In this document: piece after piece, positions 35,337 to 44,259 of the stretch | Layout of the letters: the number at the start of each line of letters is the position of its first letter | Numbering within the stretch: the first letter of the stretch is position 1 | DNA from: Dyadobacter chenhuakuii | Lineage (GTDB): Bacteria > Bacteroidota > Bacteroidia > Cytophagales > Spirosomataceae | Assembly: GCF_023821985.2 (NCBI RefSeq) | Contig: NZ_CP098805.1 | Coordinates: 310,001 to 374,000 of the forward strand | Length of the DNA stretch: 64,000 nucleotides | Direction of reading: 5' to 3' | Translations under genes and position numbers: made by a program | Notes under the pieces: model-generated | The model's input: the letters and a program-made list of their open reading frames with translations, nothing else | Told to the model about the DNA's origin: nothing | Databases searched by the model: none

Positions 35337-37406
35337 ATGAACATTTGGCGTATTCACTTGAAGCCTGCCTCAAAATTGGGTTTTAATTCCCGTGAGCATT
35401 GTATAGAGCATAATCTTGTTGGTATTGGTTGGCCAATTCCATTAACAACTTCCTCGTTGACAGCTACCGAATATGAAGATCAAGCAAAAGTATTATACGT
35501 AGCAAACAACGACAAGAGTTGGTATCGTGCATGGAATTCGTTCTATTATCGAATGCAGATTGGTGACCTAATATGGACAAGAACGAGTGATGGATACTAT
35601 TACTTAGGAAGAGTTGAAAGTGAGTGGAAGTATGATTTCTCAGAGGTTGCCGTGAATGCAGACATAGCAAACATTAGGAGTTGTAAATAGTATAAAGTGG
35701 GAATAGTTGATAGCGTTCCGGGGAAAGTGGTCAGCTCATTTATAGCTTCTCGTACTTTACAAATGGTGCATGGGGTTTCGGAGTATTCTCAGCAGACTTA
35801 CAACGAACTTTCTGGAACTAATCATTACAGTCCAGATCTGACCGGTTATACAGAAATCTTTTCATTCCTCTCCTGGGATGATTGTGAAGATCTTGTAGGT
35901 CTTTATCTTCAAGTGACTGAGGGGTATCTTGTTATCCCTAGCAGCTGTAAAACAGATACATTGGCATATGAGTTTGTTTTGACAAAAACAGGTACGGGTG
36001 AAAAAGCAGTTGTGCAGGTAAAGACCGGTGATACCGGATTAAACAAAGATGATTATAAAGATGTAAATGTTAAGGTGTACTTGTTTTCTGTAAACGGCAG
36101 CTACTTAGGTAATAATTATCCTCATGTCAGTTTGGTGAGTATGGCAGATCTCAAAGTATTCCTTTATACACACCGAGAGCTGATGCCTGAAAAAATCAAA
36201 TTTTGGATAGATGCAATACCACCTTTGCACCAGTTGCCTCTATACCTTATTTACAATCACGATAGGATAATCAATAAGCCAGATCAACAAATACAGCCTA
36301 TCAGTACCACCTACGATTCTTTTCCAGAGGAATTTCCAGTGGTTCAAGAGATTCTGGATTTTACAGTTAATCGAAATTTACAAAGGCGTCATGTTCTTGA
36401 ACTCTTCAAAATTGATTCTTATACTGGTTTTATAGCCTCCATGATGTGGGGTGGTATCAATTCCACAAGACCTAAAACACAAAATGGGACGGATACTCAG
36501 TTCAGGAGATTACTTGAGCACCCCAAAAAAGAAGTCGAAGATGCGATCAAACATTCTGAAGAATTAATTGCAACCGGGCGACTTTCTGATTTGTTTCTAA
36601 GTTTTGCTCCTGGAGGTGCTCATAAACTACCTGGTGTGGGTTACCGGTTCTATACTAAACTCTTCTATTTTCTTGGGGAATTACAAGACGTTACGATCAA
36701 GCCCTTGATCTATGATAAGTGGTCTTCAAATGCACATTGTGCATTGCTAATACAATTGCTAGGAGAAAACCAGATGTTACCTTACCGAGGGATAGCCACG
36801 ACTGAAAAACATATGGTTGTACTCCCTAAAAGTGCCGATGATAGGGCAGATCTATATGCACGGTTTGTAAAGGATTTTAACAATTGGACGAATACTTTGA
36901 ATGAAATTCCAGGCAAGTCACCAGTTACACCCGGTAAGTTAGAAGAGTTTGTTTTTGGGCAACGTCTGAATGAAGATCTACGCTCTTCAAATCCTAGAAG
37001 AGAATTGTGGAACATAATTATTAAATTTTTTAATAGACACACACCGGAGATCTGCATTGGTGATGACACCGCTACTCCTGTCAGAAGAAATAATGCTGGT
37101 GTAAACAATCAAGAAGTTCCGGAACTGGAACCGCACCACAAATACTACCCTTTGCAAGAACACTTCCGAGATATGCAGCAGGAAAACACAATAGAACTTG
37201 ACATACCGTGGATCGAAAATACTCTTGGCATCCTGCTCAATAACATTTGTTTTGAAAATCCAGCAGCCTTTTGGGGAAACAATGGATGGGAGACTAACCG
37301 TCAAAAACGGGCTTGGTTATCACAAGGATTTAGAGTCGTTAAACGTGATAATCTCGCTTTGGTTTCACGGACAGGAAGCATCATTTTTAAAAACACAAAC
37401 CCTTGA
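35337..37406 (+). pseudogene. Large gene split by one amber codon: PUA-like N-terminus, OGG-like domain (689 codons)
   Basis: The first 117 codons (MNIWRIHLKPASKLGF.., EHNLVGIGWP) look like an EVE/PUA-type domain and stop at TAG 35688-35690. The same frame continues without interruption for another 571 codons. The TAG probably replaces TGG (SCK-W-YKVG). The next ~130 residues carry a restriction-nuclease-like strand pair (EKAVVQVKTGD, QVK as E/QxK). Residues from about 36610 (HKLPGVGYRFYTKLFYFLGE) look like the helix-hairpin-helix of OGG-fold glycosylases. This suggests a modified-base-directed defence protein. The long intact remainder means a very recent mutation or read-through. Confidence 0.6.
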
Positions 37407-38026
37407 CAAATTATCTGGAAGCTTTGAAGCAGATATCCTGGAAATAGGAGCCCAGAAGCTATCTGGTGTTTGCGTCATTGTGCATTGATCAACGAGAAGT
37501 TGAAGAAGGGAACAAAAGCGATTGGAATAAACTCGTTTCTGGATTTTATGACTCAGTTGACGAACGGTCAAATGAAGTAATATTGATTTGGCCTGATACC
37601 ATTCCGATTCAATATAGAAAAGACGACGACTACATTTATCAAGCTCCTCCTTCGTTTAAAATTTTTGAAGAGTGTTGGCTATTTTCAATAATTAAATCCG
37701 ACAATAATTCAAACAGGGTTTCTTTGGTTGAAAAGTATAAATTCTTTCATTATTATCTTTCACCTTCTGGGCAAAAACTTTATTTGGATAATGGTGCCGT
37801 TCCGATCCATAAATTTATTTTAGCTTCACTTGATACTTGGCTGGAATACCCTTTCGTACCTCCATTGTGCCAGATCTACTTACAAGAGAATGTTGAACAT
37901 GCACTTGTTAAAAACTGGCAGGGTATTTCCGGAATTGCACGGAAATTTCAAAAGCTAATAACTGCACTAAGAAAAATGCCTAGAAAAAAGGAAGCAATTC
38001 AAGAAGTAATCTCGCATTGGAAATAG
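37403..38026 (+). pseudogene. Partner gene, also split by an amber codon (207 codons)
   Basis: A TTG at 37403 overlaps the stop of the preceding gene (TTGA) and opens the frame LTNYLEALKQISWK, which meets TAG at 37445-37447 and then continues EPRSYLVFASLCIDQREVEE to the end at 38026. The stop again follows AAA and would be Trp if it were TGG. The C-terminal 186 codons are open and protein-like (VILIWPDTIPIQYR, KFFHYYLSPSGQKLYLDNG). No family was recognised. Its overlap with the upstream gene shows that the two formed a pair. Confidence 0.5.
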
Positions 38027-39195
38027 CTTCCTTCTGATTAGCTGATAAAACCTTTATATACTTAAATACTAACTGGTTTGAAATCGGTTATCAGTAAACA
38101 GTATCTGGTTACTGAGATGACGAGCGACGAATAATTAGAGGTTTGTCGAAATACGGTTTGACGGAAGGCAATTTACTCTCTACCTATGCTATCACTAAAT
38201 ATGTAAATGTTCCAAAAATGCGAAGGAATCTAACGGTCCTTTAAAAAAGTATCCCAGCCAGCTTCCTCAAATCCACTAACAAAAAGTTCGAGTTGATTAC
38301 CGTTGGGTACACGATCAAGAAAAGTCCTGAAGCAGCATGTAACGAAGCATTTTTTGCGAATCCTAAAGACAATTACTAAACATTCTGACGAAACTACCCC
38401 ATGATTCCGCTGTAAATGACACCAATATTCACGTGCAAAGTACCACAGTCAGAACCGCTGTCTTGACACAAAACGATAGTGATAATTTTATTAGACTTAA
38501 TGATTTTTCTTCTTCCTCTGGGGTCGCAATTTCCTGTTGATTTAAAAATATACAAATTCTTTGGGAAAGACATATCCTAAGGCAGAATGTGATATTTTCT
38601 GTTATACCATATACGATGATGTTTTCACATAAGAGTAACGATGCAATATGCAGTTTTTCTTCAAAACCCGAGACGAGTTCAATTTCTCTCAAACCATTAC
38701 GAAAATAGTAATCCTCTTTTTCAAGAATTATGTATCGACAACAACAACTTCTTCAAAAGCTGTTGATCCTAAGTATCATTTATTAAGGCAGTTACAACTA
38801 TCAGCTGGAATATTATCTACAAGGGGTAGGCAGTGCGGCGTGGTTCTTGGAACATCCTGGGAAATCACCAAAGAACACGTTCACCATTCCAAACGAAAAA
38901 CCTCCTTTTCCATCTAACCATCCTTCCAACCGCGCTCACCTCAAAGACATACAAAATTCCTGCATTTAATCAACAAATGGAAAAAGCCTTATCCACTGGA
39001 ATAAATCTTGGAAAAAATGAGGAACAGATCTAGCTTGAAAGAAGAGTTTCGCAACTTACGAGCATAGCTCTACACGCAACGTCTCTACTTACACAGAAAA
39101 TCAGCAACTGCCTGAAATACAAGATGTTCATCTAATAAACATCTTGTATTGTATTGGTAACATTTCGAATTTTGTACTTCAAAAACAAGATTATT
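38027..39195 (+). other. Decayed spacer with gene debris
   Basis: Around 38120-38380 the plus strand reads as protein in one frame with a stop inside (GLSKYGLTEGNLLSTYAITK .. FELITVGYTIKK), a likely gene remnant. From 38400 to 39100 only short, unconvincing frames are present. The region marks the junction between the defence cluster and the mobilisation module. Confidence 0.4.
39116..39150. terminator. Perfect 13-bp hairpin before the mobilisation module
   Basis: The arms AATACAAGATGTT (39116-39128) and AACATCTTGTATT (39138-39150) are perfect complements around a 9-nt loop. There is no T-tract, so it may be either a terminator or an operator for the genes beginning at 39196. Confidence 0.5.
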
Positions 39196-39423
39196 ATGAT
39201 ATTACAAAACAATTTCGAATTGAAGTTTCGCTTGAACACCGCAACTGTCAAAAATGACATGCGTGTCACAGTAAATCGTCCCAGGGGCACTATTCCTACG
39301 CAAATCTGTCAACTGTTCCAATCGAATGTGCAAGCTGAAAGTGAAATCAAAAACAAAAAAACCAGCACGGAGTTAAGGTTTAGATTAATCATCACTGCAG
39401 AGCCATTACACGATGAAGGTTAA
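39196..39423 (+). CDS. Hypothetical small protein of the mobilisation module (75 aa)
   Basis: ATG 39196 gives MILQNNFELKFRLNTATVK, followed by a beta-strand-like region and LRFRLIITAEPLHDEG. It overlaps the next gene by 11 nt, which supports it as the first gene of this operon. No family recognised. Confidence 0.45.
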   Translation: MILQNNFELKFRLNTATVKNDMRVTVNRPRGTIPTQICQLFQSNVQAESEIKNKKTSTELRFRLIITAEPLHDEG

Positions 39424-39814
39424 TAAGGAAGTCTTGATTGACCTGTTCGAGCGGAAGGATAAGAAGCGGAGAAAAATTCTGCATGAGCTCTATGCGGAGT
39501 TTGTGTTGACATCGCTCTCGGCGTATTATGTCGCAGAAATGATCTGTTCGGATCTGGGGAAACCTGGACTGATCAATGCTGATGATGTGCGCTATTGCCG
39601 ATATTATTTTAGGAAAACGCCCAAGCCGTTCAACAAACTTCCTGTGAAAACTAAACGGCATTTTCCTTCACCAGCGCCTGAATCACGGCCGCAGCACACT
39701 CATAATTTGGGTGTCAAAAATGCTCTTAAAGCACCCTGGTCTGATGGCGATGCAAAGGATATGCAAGACAAAATTTCAGTAAAAACTAAATTCATTAACA
39801 AAAATGAGACGTAA
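39413..39814 (+). CDS. Hypothetical protein of the mobilisation module (133 aa)
   Basis: The first 75 residues are helical and charged (LIDLFERKDKKRRKILHELY, ADDVRYCRYYFRK); the last 50 are Pro/His/Lys-rich and probably disordered. The end overlaps the ParA-like gene by 11 nt. A DNA-binding helper for the ParA-like protein or for mobilisation is possible from position only. Confidence 0.6.
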   Translation: MKVNKEVLIDLFERKDKKRRKILHELYAEFVLTSLSAYYVAEMICSDLGKPGLINADDVRYCRYYFRKTPKPFNKLPVKTKRHFPSPAPESRPQHTHNLGVKNALKAPWSDGDAKDMQDKISVKTKFINKNET

Positions 39815-40502
39815 ATTCAATTTAATACTTCAAGCAAAAGGTGGAGTGGGTAAAAGCCTGCACACCTATCTCCGGGCATTGTCTGAAAAAGATAAAACCT
39901 CGCTTTTCGTCGATCTAGATAGCTCAACCCAAACGTCCACCCGTCAACTGGCTTTTCTGGGAGAAGAGCGGTTGGAGACCATTTCGCTGATTGATAATCG
40001 TGACATGTTAGTCCGGGATCTTTTCATCGGATACATTGAAAGCCTGATGCAAACCCCTTTTGACGAAATCTTTATGGATTTTGGTGCACCTGAGAGTGAG
40101 CAGTTCCCCGCGCTTGTTTCGAGAGATTTGGATTTCAAGGAGTGGTGTGATGAGGTAGATGCAGACGCTGTGTTCCATATCATCATAGGGGGCGGCGGTG
40201 CTTACCGTGCTAGTGTAGAATATTTGCAAAAAATGATTGAAGTCCTGGAAGGCAAGTTTAGGATTTTGGTGTGGGAAAATGTTTTCAGTTTTCGACAATT
40301 CTCGCGTCTGTCAGAAGAATTGGCTAATAACTGTGCAGCACTCGGGTTGGAACACATCAGGTTTGGTGATTTCGAGGCGAACTCTTTGCTCGGAAGCCAG
40401 ATTTTAGACGGTATAAGGAATGGATTTCCTTTGGAAAATTATGGGCCTGGTGCGCGACTAAGATTGAAAAAAGAAATCCGAGAAAGCTTTTGCCATGCAT
40501 AG
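39804..40502 (+). CDS. ParA/MinD-like P-loop ATPase (232 aa)
   Basis: The deviant Walker A motif KGGVGKS is at residues 12-18, followed by FVDLDSSTQTS (switch region) and EIFMDFGAPE as the Walker B strand. This is the short ParA type often found with mobilisation genes of Bacteroidota elements. It is flanked by overlapping genes on both sides (11 and 8 nt). It may support partition or relaxosome positioning of an excised element. Confidence 0.8.
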   Translation: MRRKFNLILQAKGGVGKSLHTYLRALSEKDKTSLFVDLDSSTQTSTRQLAFLGEERLETISLIDNRDMLVRDLFIGYIESLMQTPFDEIFMDFGAPESEQFPALVSRDLDFKEWCDEVDADAVFHIIIGGGGAYRASVEYLQKMIEVLEGKFRILVWENVFSFRQFSRLSEELANNCAALGLEHIRFGDFEANSLLGSQILDGIRNGFPLENYGPGARLRLKKEIRESFCHA

Positions 40503-41013
40503 TAGAACCGAACTCAACCACATTAAGGGGAAGTATGGGCAGAAATATGCTCAGGAAATCGATGACTGGTCCGCTTTGTTGCTAGCCGAGGTTGAGGAAC
40601 ACTTTGAACGCATTAAGGCCGAGGTCGATCAATCCGTAGACACAATCGACAAAGCGGCAGCTGCAATTAAAAGCAACCAGCGACCAGTTCATTTTTCCGA
40701 CAGAAAGCAAGCTTTCTATTATGGTTTGGCGCAGAGTCTTCCATGGTCTGTTGCTGCGATAGTTTTATCGATTTTGTTTTCTTGGCTAATCTCAACAGAC
40801 GAGGAATATCGAGAGCGTCGCAGGTTTGTCGAGGCTTACAAAAATGCACCGGATTATCGTCTTCTCATGGAGAGTGGAGAGATTGTGCAGGATGAACGTG
40901 GTAGTTTTTTGAAGCTTCGACCTCAGGGGAAGAAAGGGGACGTGTTGATTGGGCGCGAATACATTTTTGACAAAAAGACCAAGGAAATGCTCATACCACT
41001 TGGGCGGAAGTAA
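40495..41013 (+). CDS. Single-pass membrane protein of the mobilisation module (172 aa)
   Basis: The N-terminal ~75 residues form a coiled coil (LLLAEVEEHFERIKAEVDQ), then one membrane helix (LPWSVAAIVLSILFSWLI, near 83-100), then a charged helix and a small beta domain (GSFLKLRPQGKKGDVLIGRE). It overlaps the ParA-like gene. A membrane partner of the ATPase, or a contact with the conjugation pore, is inferred from position. Confidence 0.7.
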   Translation: MHSRTELNHIKGKYGQKYAQEIDDWSALLLAEVEEHFERIKAEVDQSVDTIDKAAAAIKSNQRPVHFSDRKQAFYYGLAQSLPWSVAAIVLSILFSWLISTDEEYRERRRFVEAYKNAPDYRLLMESGEIVQDERGSFLKLRPQGKKGDVLIGREYIFDKKTKEMLIPLGRK

Positions 41014-41104
41014 CGGCCCCAGAAGTCTGAAATCAGGTTTCGAACATTTTCAAACAAAGGCGAACAAACTCAAACATTTTCGGGAACCACGGTGGTTTTT
41101 CCAC

Positions 41105-41154
41105 AGCCAGCTATCGCCAGTACGTCGCGAAAAGCGACTCCCTGGCGGCTGGCC
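41105..41154 (+). other. Candidate oriT (inverted repeats before mob genes)
   Basis: Within the 203-nt gap 41014-41216 an imperfect hairpin is formed by GCCAGTACGTCGC and GCGACTCCCTGGC around a short A-rich loop. A further GCCAG/CTGGC pair lies outside. Inverted repeats directly upstream of mobC and relaxase genes are typical of oriT; the nick site is not identified. Confidence 0.45.
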
Positions 41155-41216
41155 ATGGGAAAACCCCTGGACCCCTGCTATTCGCCTCGCGCCTCATAGC
41201 TTAAATCGCAGACATT

Positions 41217-41879
41217 ATGGAAAGCAAAAGAAAAGGAAGACCACCGAAAGAGGAGAAGGTTGTGCGAAGGGACCACTTTTCTGTATGGGTTACCAAAGAC
41301 GAAAAAATTAGGATCAACCAGCTGGTCGATAAGAGCGGGCTTTCAGCAAGTCAATTCTTTTTGACACTGGCCTTGGACGTCCCCATTAAACGGCCGCAAA
41401 AGAAAACATTGCCCGCCCGAACAGCCGAGATGATTCGGACGCTGGAACAGCTCAGCGGCATTCTGTCGCTTGCGGTGTTGAAAACAAAGGATCATCAGAT
41501 GCAAAGTCGGCAATGGATGCAGAGCAGTCAGCATTTGCGCTTACTTTCGCAGATCATCACGCTCTGGATATTTGAAGATTTTGAGATCAGGACATTTCAT
41601 AAGACGCTCAACAATGTGCAGGAGTGGATGCACCAGTTGACGCTATACATTCAGCGGATCCTGCCAGAATCTCAAAACAAGACCAGCATTCTTGAAACAA
41701 CCGAGAACATTTTTCGCAACGCCAAAGAGCTGCTAGCAAAGTATGACAGCTACTATCAGCCTGCTGAGCTTGCCGGACAGCTTCGGGTATGGAAATCGGA
41801 TGCGCCGGATCATCCAGATCAAGTGCATAGCATCATTGAAGAGAAAGTCACGGCTATGCTTAAACGTTTCGACTTATGA
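41217..41879 (+). CDS. mobC: MobC-like relaxosome accessory protein (220 aa)
   Basis: The N-terminus KRKGRPPKEEKVVRRDHFSV followed by WVTKDEKIRINQLVDKSGLS and SQFFLTLALD is the ribbon-helix-helix-like part of MobC proteins. The rest is helical. The gene stands just before the relaxase and overlaps it (ATGA at 41876). Such proteins bind oriT and help the relaxase nick. Confidence 0.75.
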   Translation: MESKRKGRPPKEEKVVRRDHFSVWVTKDEKIRINQLVDKSGLSASQFFLTLALDVPIKRPQKKTLPARTAEMIRTLEQLSGILSLAVLKTKDHQMQSRQWMQSSQHLRLLSQIITLWIFEDFEIRTFHKTLNNVQEWMHQLTLYIQRILPESQNKTSILETTENIFRNAKELLAKYDSYYQPAELAGQLRVWKSDAPDHPDQVHSIIEEKVTAMLKRFDL

Positions 41880-42721
41880 TTGGAAAAGTGGGATTGGGAA
41901 ACTTCGCCAAAGGCATATTGAGCTACTGCTATTATGAAAAGGAGTTGACAGCAAAACAATTGAAAGAAGTTACGATAGACGACGTTCGGGGAGAGCTTAT
42001 TTACATTCAGCATCTTGGCATAAATACAATGCCGGACGGAAGGCTGGACTTGGATTATCTCGCCAAGCAAATGCTGGATAACAGGGACAAAAACAGAAAT
42101 CTCAATAAATATGTTTGGCATCAATCGTTCAGCTTTCTCCCAGGGGAAGATCCGTCCATAGAGAAGCTCACCAGCTTGGTCGTAGAGTTTGCAAAGGAAT
42201 TTGGTTTTGCGGAAAATCAAATGCTTGCCTTCAAGCACAACGATACGAAGCATAAGCACATTCATATTGTCGCAAACCGGATCAACTACAACGGCAAAAA
42301 CACCTCCGATCATTTTAAGAACTACGCGAGGACGGGCGAATTTTCAAGACGGATGGAATTAGAACTTGGACTCACAATAACTTCTGACATGAGCTTAAAT
42401 CAAAAAGGAAAGCAGCACGCACCAAGGCAGGATACCGCAATCATCAACCTCAGAAGTTTGGTAGATCAAGTTTTAGCAAAAGCATCTTCAATCGACGAGT
42501 TTGGAAAGCAGATGCAAACGCACGGATTCAAGACGTATATAGGAAGAGGTATAGCCTTTTTCAATATGCAAAATCGGATGAAAGTGAAAGGTTCTGACCT
42601 GGGGAAAGACTATTCATTGCAAAATCTTGAACAGCGAATGGGTATGGAGATGTCGCAAGCTTTTGTGCCTCTAAAACGCAAGAAAAAGTCTCGGCGGAAA
42701 CAACAAGGACTAAGTGTCTAA
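41876..42721 (+). CDS. mobB: MOB-P type relaxase (MobA/VirD2-like, 281 aa)
   Basis: The start MIGKVGLGNFAKGILSYCYY contains the candidate catalytic Tyr residues, and the metal-binding histidine motif is DTKHKHIHIVANRIN (near 122-136). Relaxases of Bacteroidota mobilisable elements have this short form, with a C-terminal basic region (PLKRKKKSRRKQQ). It would nick oriT and lead the strand into a recipient using another element's transfer apparatus, since no transfer-pore genes are present here. Confidence 0.85.
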   Translation: MIGKVGLGNFAKGILSYCYYEKELTAKQLKEVTIDDVRGELIYIQHLGINTMPDGRLDLDYLAKQMLDNRDKNRNLNKYVWHQSFSFLPGEDPSIEKLTSLVVEFAKEFGFAENQMLAFKHNDTKHKHIHIVANRINYNGKNTSDHFKNYARTGEFSRRMELELGLTITSDMSLNQKGKQHAPRQDTAIINLRSLVDQVLAKASSIDEFGKQMQTHGFKTYIGRGIAFFNMQNRMKVKGSDLGKDYSLQNLEQRMGMEMSQAFVPLKRKKKSRRKQQGLSV

Positions 42722-42799
42722 CGAATGTCAGAATGGAGAATAGCTGATAATATGTTTTCCAGAGTCGAAAACCACGCACACTTGTCAGTCAGTGCAACG

Positions 42800-42982
42800 A
42801 AAGTTACGAAGTAAAAAGTGACGGCTGTAAAGTCACCGGCTATTTACCACGGCTAGGCGCCCCCGGCTATCGCCGCTCCTTAAACCGCCTCCCGACTTTG
42901 CACCCAAGGGGCAAGCCCCGTCACTTTTTCTTCGATTGAAGGAGGCGATTGCCCTGAGCACAAAGCCGGGGCTCGTAACTTT
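42800..42982 (+). repeat. Large nested inverted-repeat leader of ardA
   Basis: Two sets of arms enclose the region before ardA. AAAGTTACGA (42800-42809) pairs with TCGTAACTTT (42973-42982). GAAG(T)AAAAAGTGACGG (42808-42824) pairs with CCGTCACTTTTTCTTC (42918-42933) with one bulged base. Between them is a GC-rich core that can fold further. It could form a long hairpin in single-stranded DNA or RNA directly upstream of the antirestriction gene. Confidence 0.65.
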
Positions 42983-42995
42983 AAGACTTTAAATC

Positions 42996-43553
42996 ATGAA
43001 ATCATCAGAAAACGCTCCAAGGATTTATGTTGGCACTTACGGAATGTACAACAGCGGTTCACTCTTCGGGAAATGGTTTGATTTGACAGACTATGCTGAT
43101 GCAAAGGAGTTTTACCAAGATTGCTATGAATATCATCGGAATGAATTTGGTCCAGAGCTCATGTTTCAAGACTGGGAAAACATTCCGGACTTCCTGATTT
43201 CCGAGTGCAGTTTGGACGATAAGGCGTTTGAGTACTTCCAAGCACTTGACGAAATGGAAGATGATACAGCAGAGGCTTTCAAGATCTACTGCGAACAGAT
43301 TAGCAGCTGGCCTGGCAATGGGAAGGCATTAGATGCACAGGTCGAAAGTTTTCAGGAGAGCTACCGCGGATACTTTGGTGGATCGATGAAGGATGCGAAA
43401 ATAGAGTACGCTTACCAGTACGTTGATGAAACTGGAATGCTGGCTAATGCCCCTTCGGTGCTCGAACGGTATTTTGACTATGACGCTTTTGCTCGGGACT
43501 TATTCCTGGAAGGGTATACTGAGGTGGATGGGTACGTGTATGCTGACTACTGA
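42996..43553 (+). CDS. ardA: Antirestriction protein ArdA (185 aa)
   Basis: The family hallmark is seen at the start, RIYVGTYGMYNSGSLFGKWF, followed by FGPELMFQDWENIP and the C-terminal YFDYDAFARDLFLEGY. The protein is acidic (many Asp/Glu), as expected for a DNA mimic. ArdA copies B-form DNA and inhibits type I restriction enzymes; DNA mimics have also been shown to inhibit BREX. It protects an incoming element, and its place after mob genes fits. Length is that of the family. Confidence 0.93.
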   Translation: MKSSENAPRIYVGTYGMYNSGSLFGKWFDLTDYADAKEFYQDCYEYHRNEFGPELMFQDWENIPDFLISECSLDDKAFEYFQALDEMEDDTAEAFKIYCEQISSWPGNGKALDAQVESFQESYRGYFGGSMKDAKIEYAYQYVDETGMLANAPSVLERYFDYDAFARDLFLEGYTEVDGYVYADY

Positions 43554-43562
43554 ATTTTCAAT

Positions 43563-43596
43563 AGCGATATAACCGGTTATGACCGGTTATATCGCT
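43563..43596 (+). terminator. Hairpin terminator after ardA
   Basis: AGCGATATAACCGGT (43563-43577) and ACCGGTTATATCGCT (43582-43596) form a perfect 15-bp stem with a 4-nt loop, 10 nt after the ardA stop. The T-run is weak (TTT). Confidence 0.75.
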
Positions 43597-43597
43597 T

Positions 43598-44031
43598 TAA
43601 ATTAATCTATTTAACCTTAATAGGTTGGGAAAAACGAGCTCGAGACGTAAATCATGGATTACAACTTGTTTAGGACTTGAACTGGTTGACGAGCAGCTGA
43701 TTAATTTGCTCGTTCCAATCCCTCGCTGTCAAAACTTCTAACCTCAGTTAGGCGGTTGTTGAATGTAACTATAATGCGATGAAAAATGAACTTTACAAAA
43801 TTATCCTTCAATCTTCAACTTGTCCCTTGATTGACCTTAGCAGGACTAATATCAGATCGCAAGAAAATAAGGTATAATGCTGAGGCTTTATGAATTCGTA
43901 AATCCAATCTTTTAATTTATCTCTCAATATCATCTAATGTTCTTTCAAGATCACTGCCGAAGGAGTTGCAAAAATTATGGCAAGTAATTAGCCACAGAAT
44001 TTCGCCTAGGAGTTATGAAAACGACCTAAAA
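43598..44031. other. Spacer between ardA and the convergent cargo genes
   Basis: No protein-like frame or repeat was recognised beyond the ardA terminator. The minus-strand operon at 44032 ends here, so the area lies between convergent transcription units. Confidence 0.4.
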
Positions 44032-44259
44032 CTAAACACATATAAACCATCCAGTATTCGCATCGTATACCCACCGGCAGCCAATCAAAATACTACTATC
44101 GCTATCGCCACGTTTTTGTTTATCGCTATTTTCTATTTTTAGACTTTCAAAAGCAAATTCAGGAAGCCCGTATTCTACAAGTAGTGAATTCATTTGGGCT
44201 CCAAGTCCGGCATTAAGTGCTTCTTCGATTTTCTTCCTGTTTTGTGCTGCGTTATTCAT
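44032..44259 (-). CDS. Small Cys-ending protein (75 aa)
   Basis: The first ~40 residues form an amphipathic leader-like helix region (NRKKIEEALNAGLGAQMNS), and the tail reads ILIGCRWVYDANTGWFICV with two Cys and two Trp. It overlaps the end of the preceding lipoprotein gene by 8 nt and so is co-translated with it. The leader-plus-short-core look resembles precursors of modified peptides, but no modification enzyme is recognised with certainty. No family known to me. Confidence 0.6.
   Translation of the reverse strand: MNNAAQNRKKIEEALNAGLGAQMNSLLVEYGLPEFAFESLKIENSDKQKRGDSDSSILIGCRWVYDANTGWFICV

Noticed and set aside
33512..37447. Pyrrolysine or other amber recoding as explanation of the three in-frame TAG codons
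   Set aside because: TAG ends several intact genes in the window (for example the PP2C and PLD genes), no pyl genes are visible, and Trp fits the context better.
38648..39033. Two overlapping plus-strand ORFs (89 and 66 codons)
   Set aside because: Composition is not protein-like, no neighbour linkage and they overlap each other in different frames within decayed DNA.
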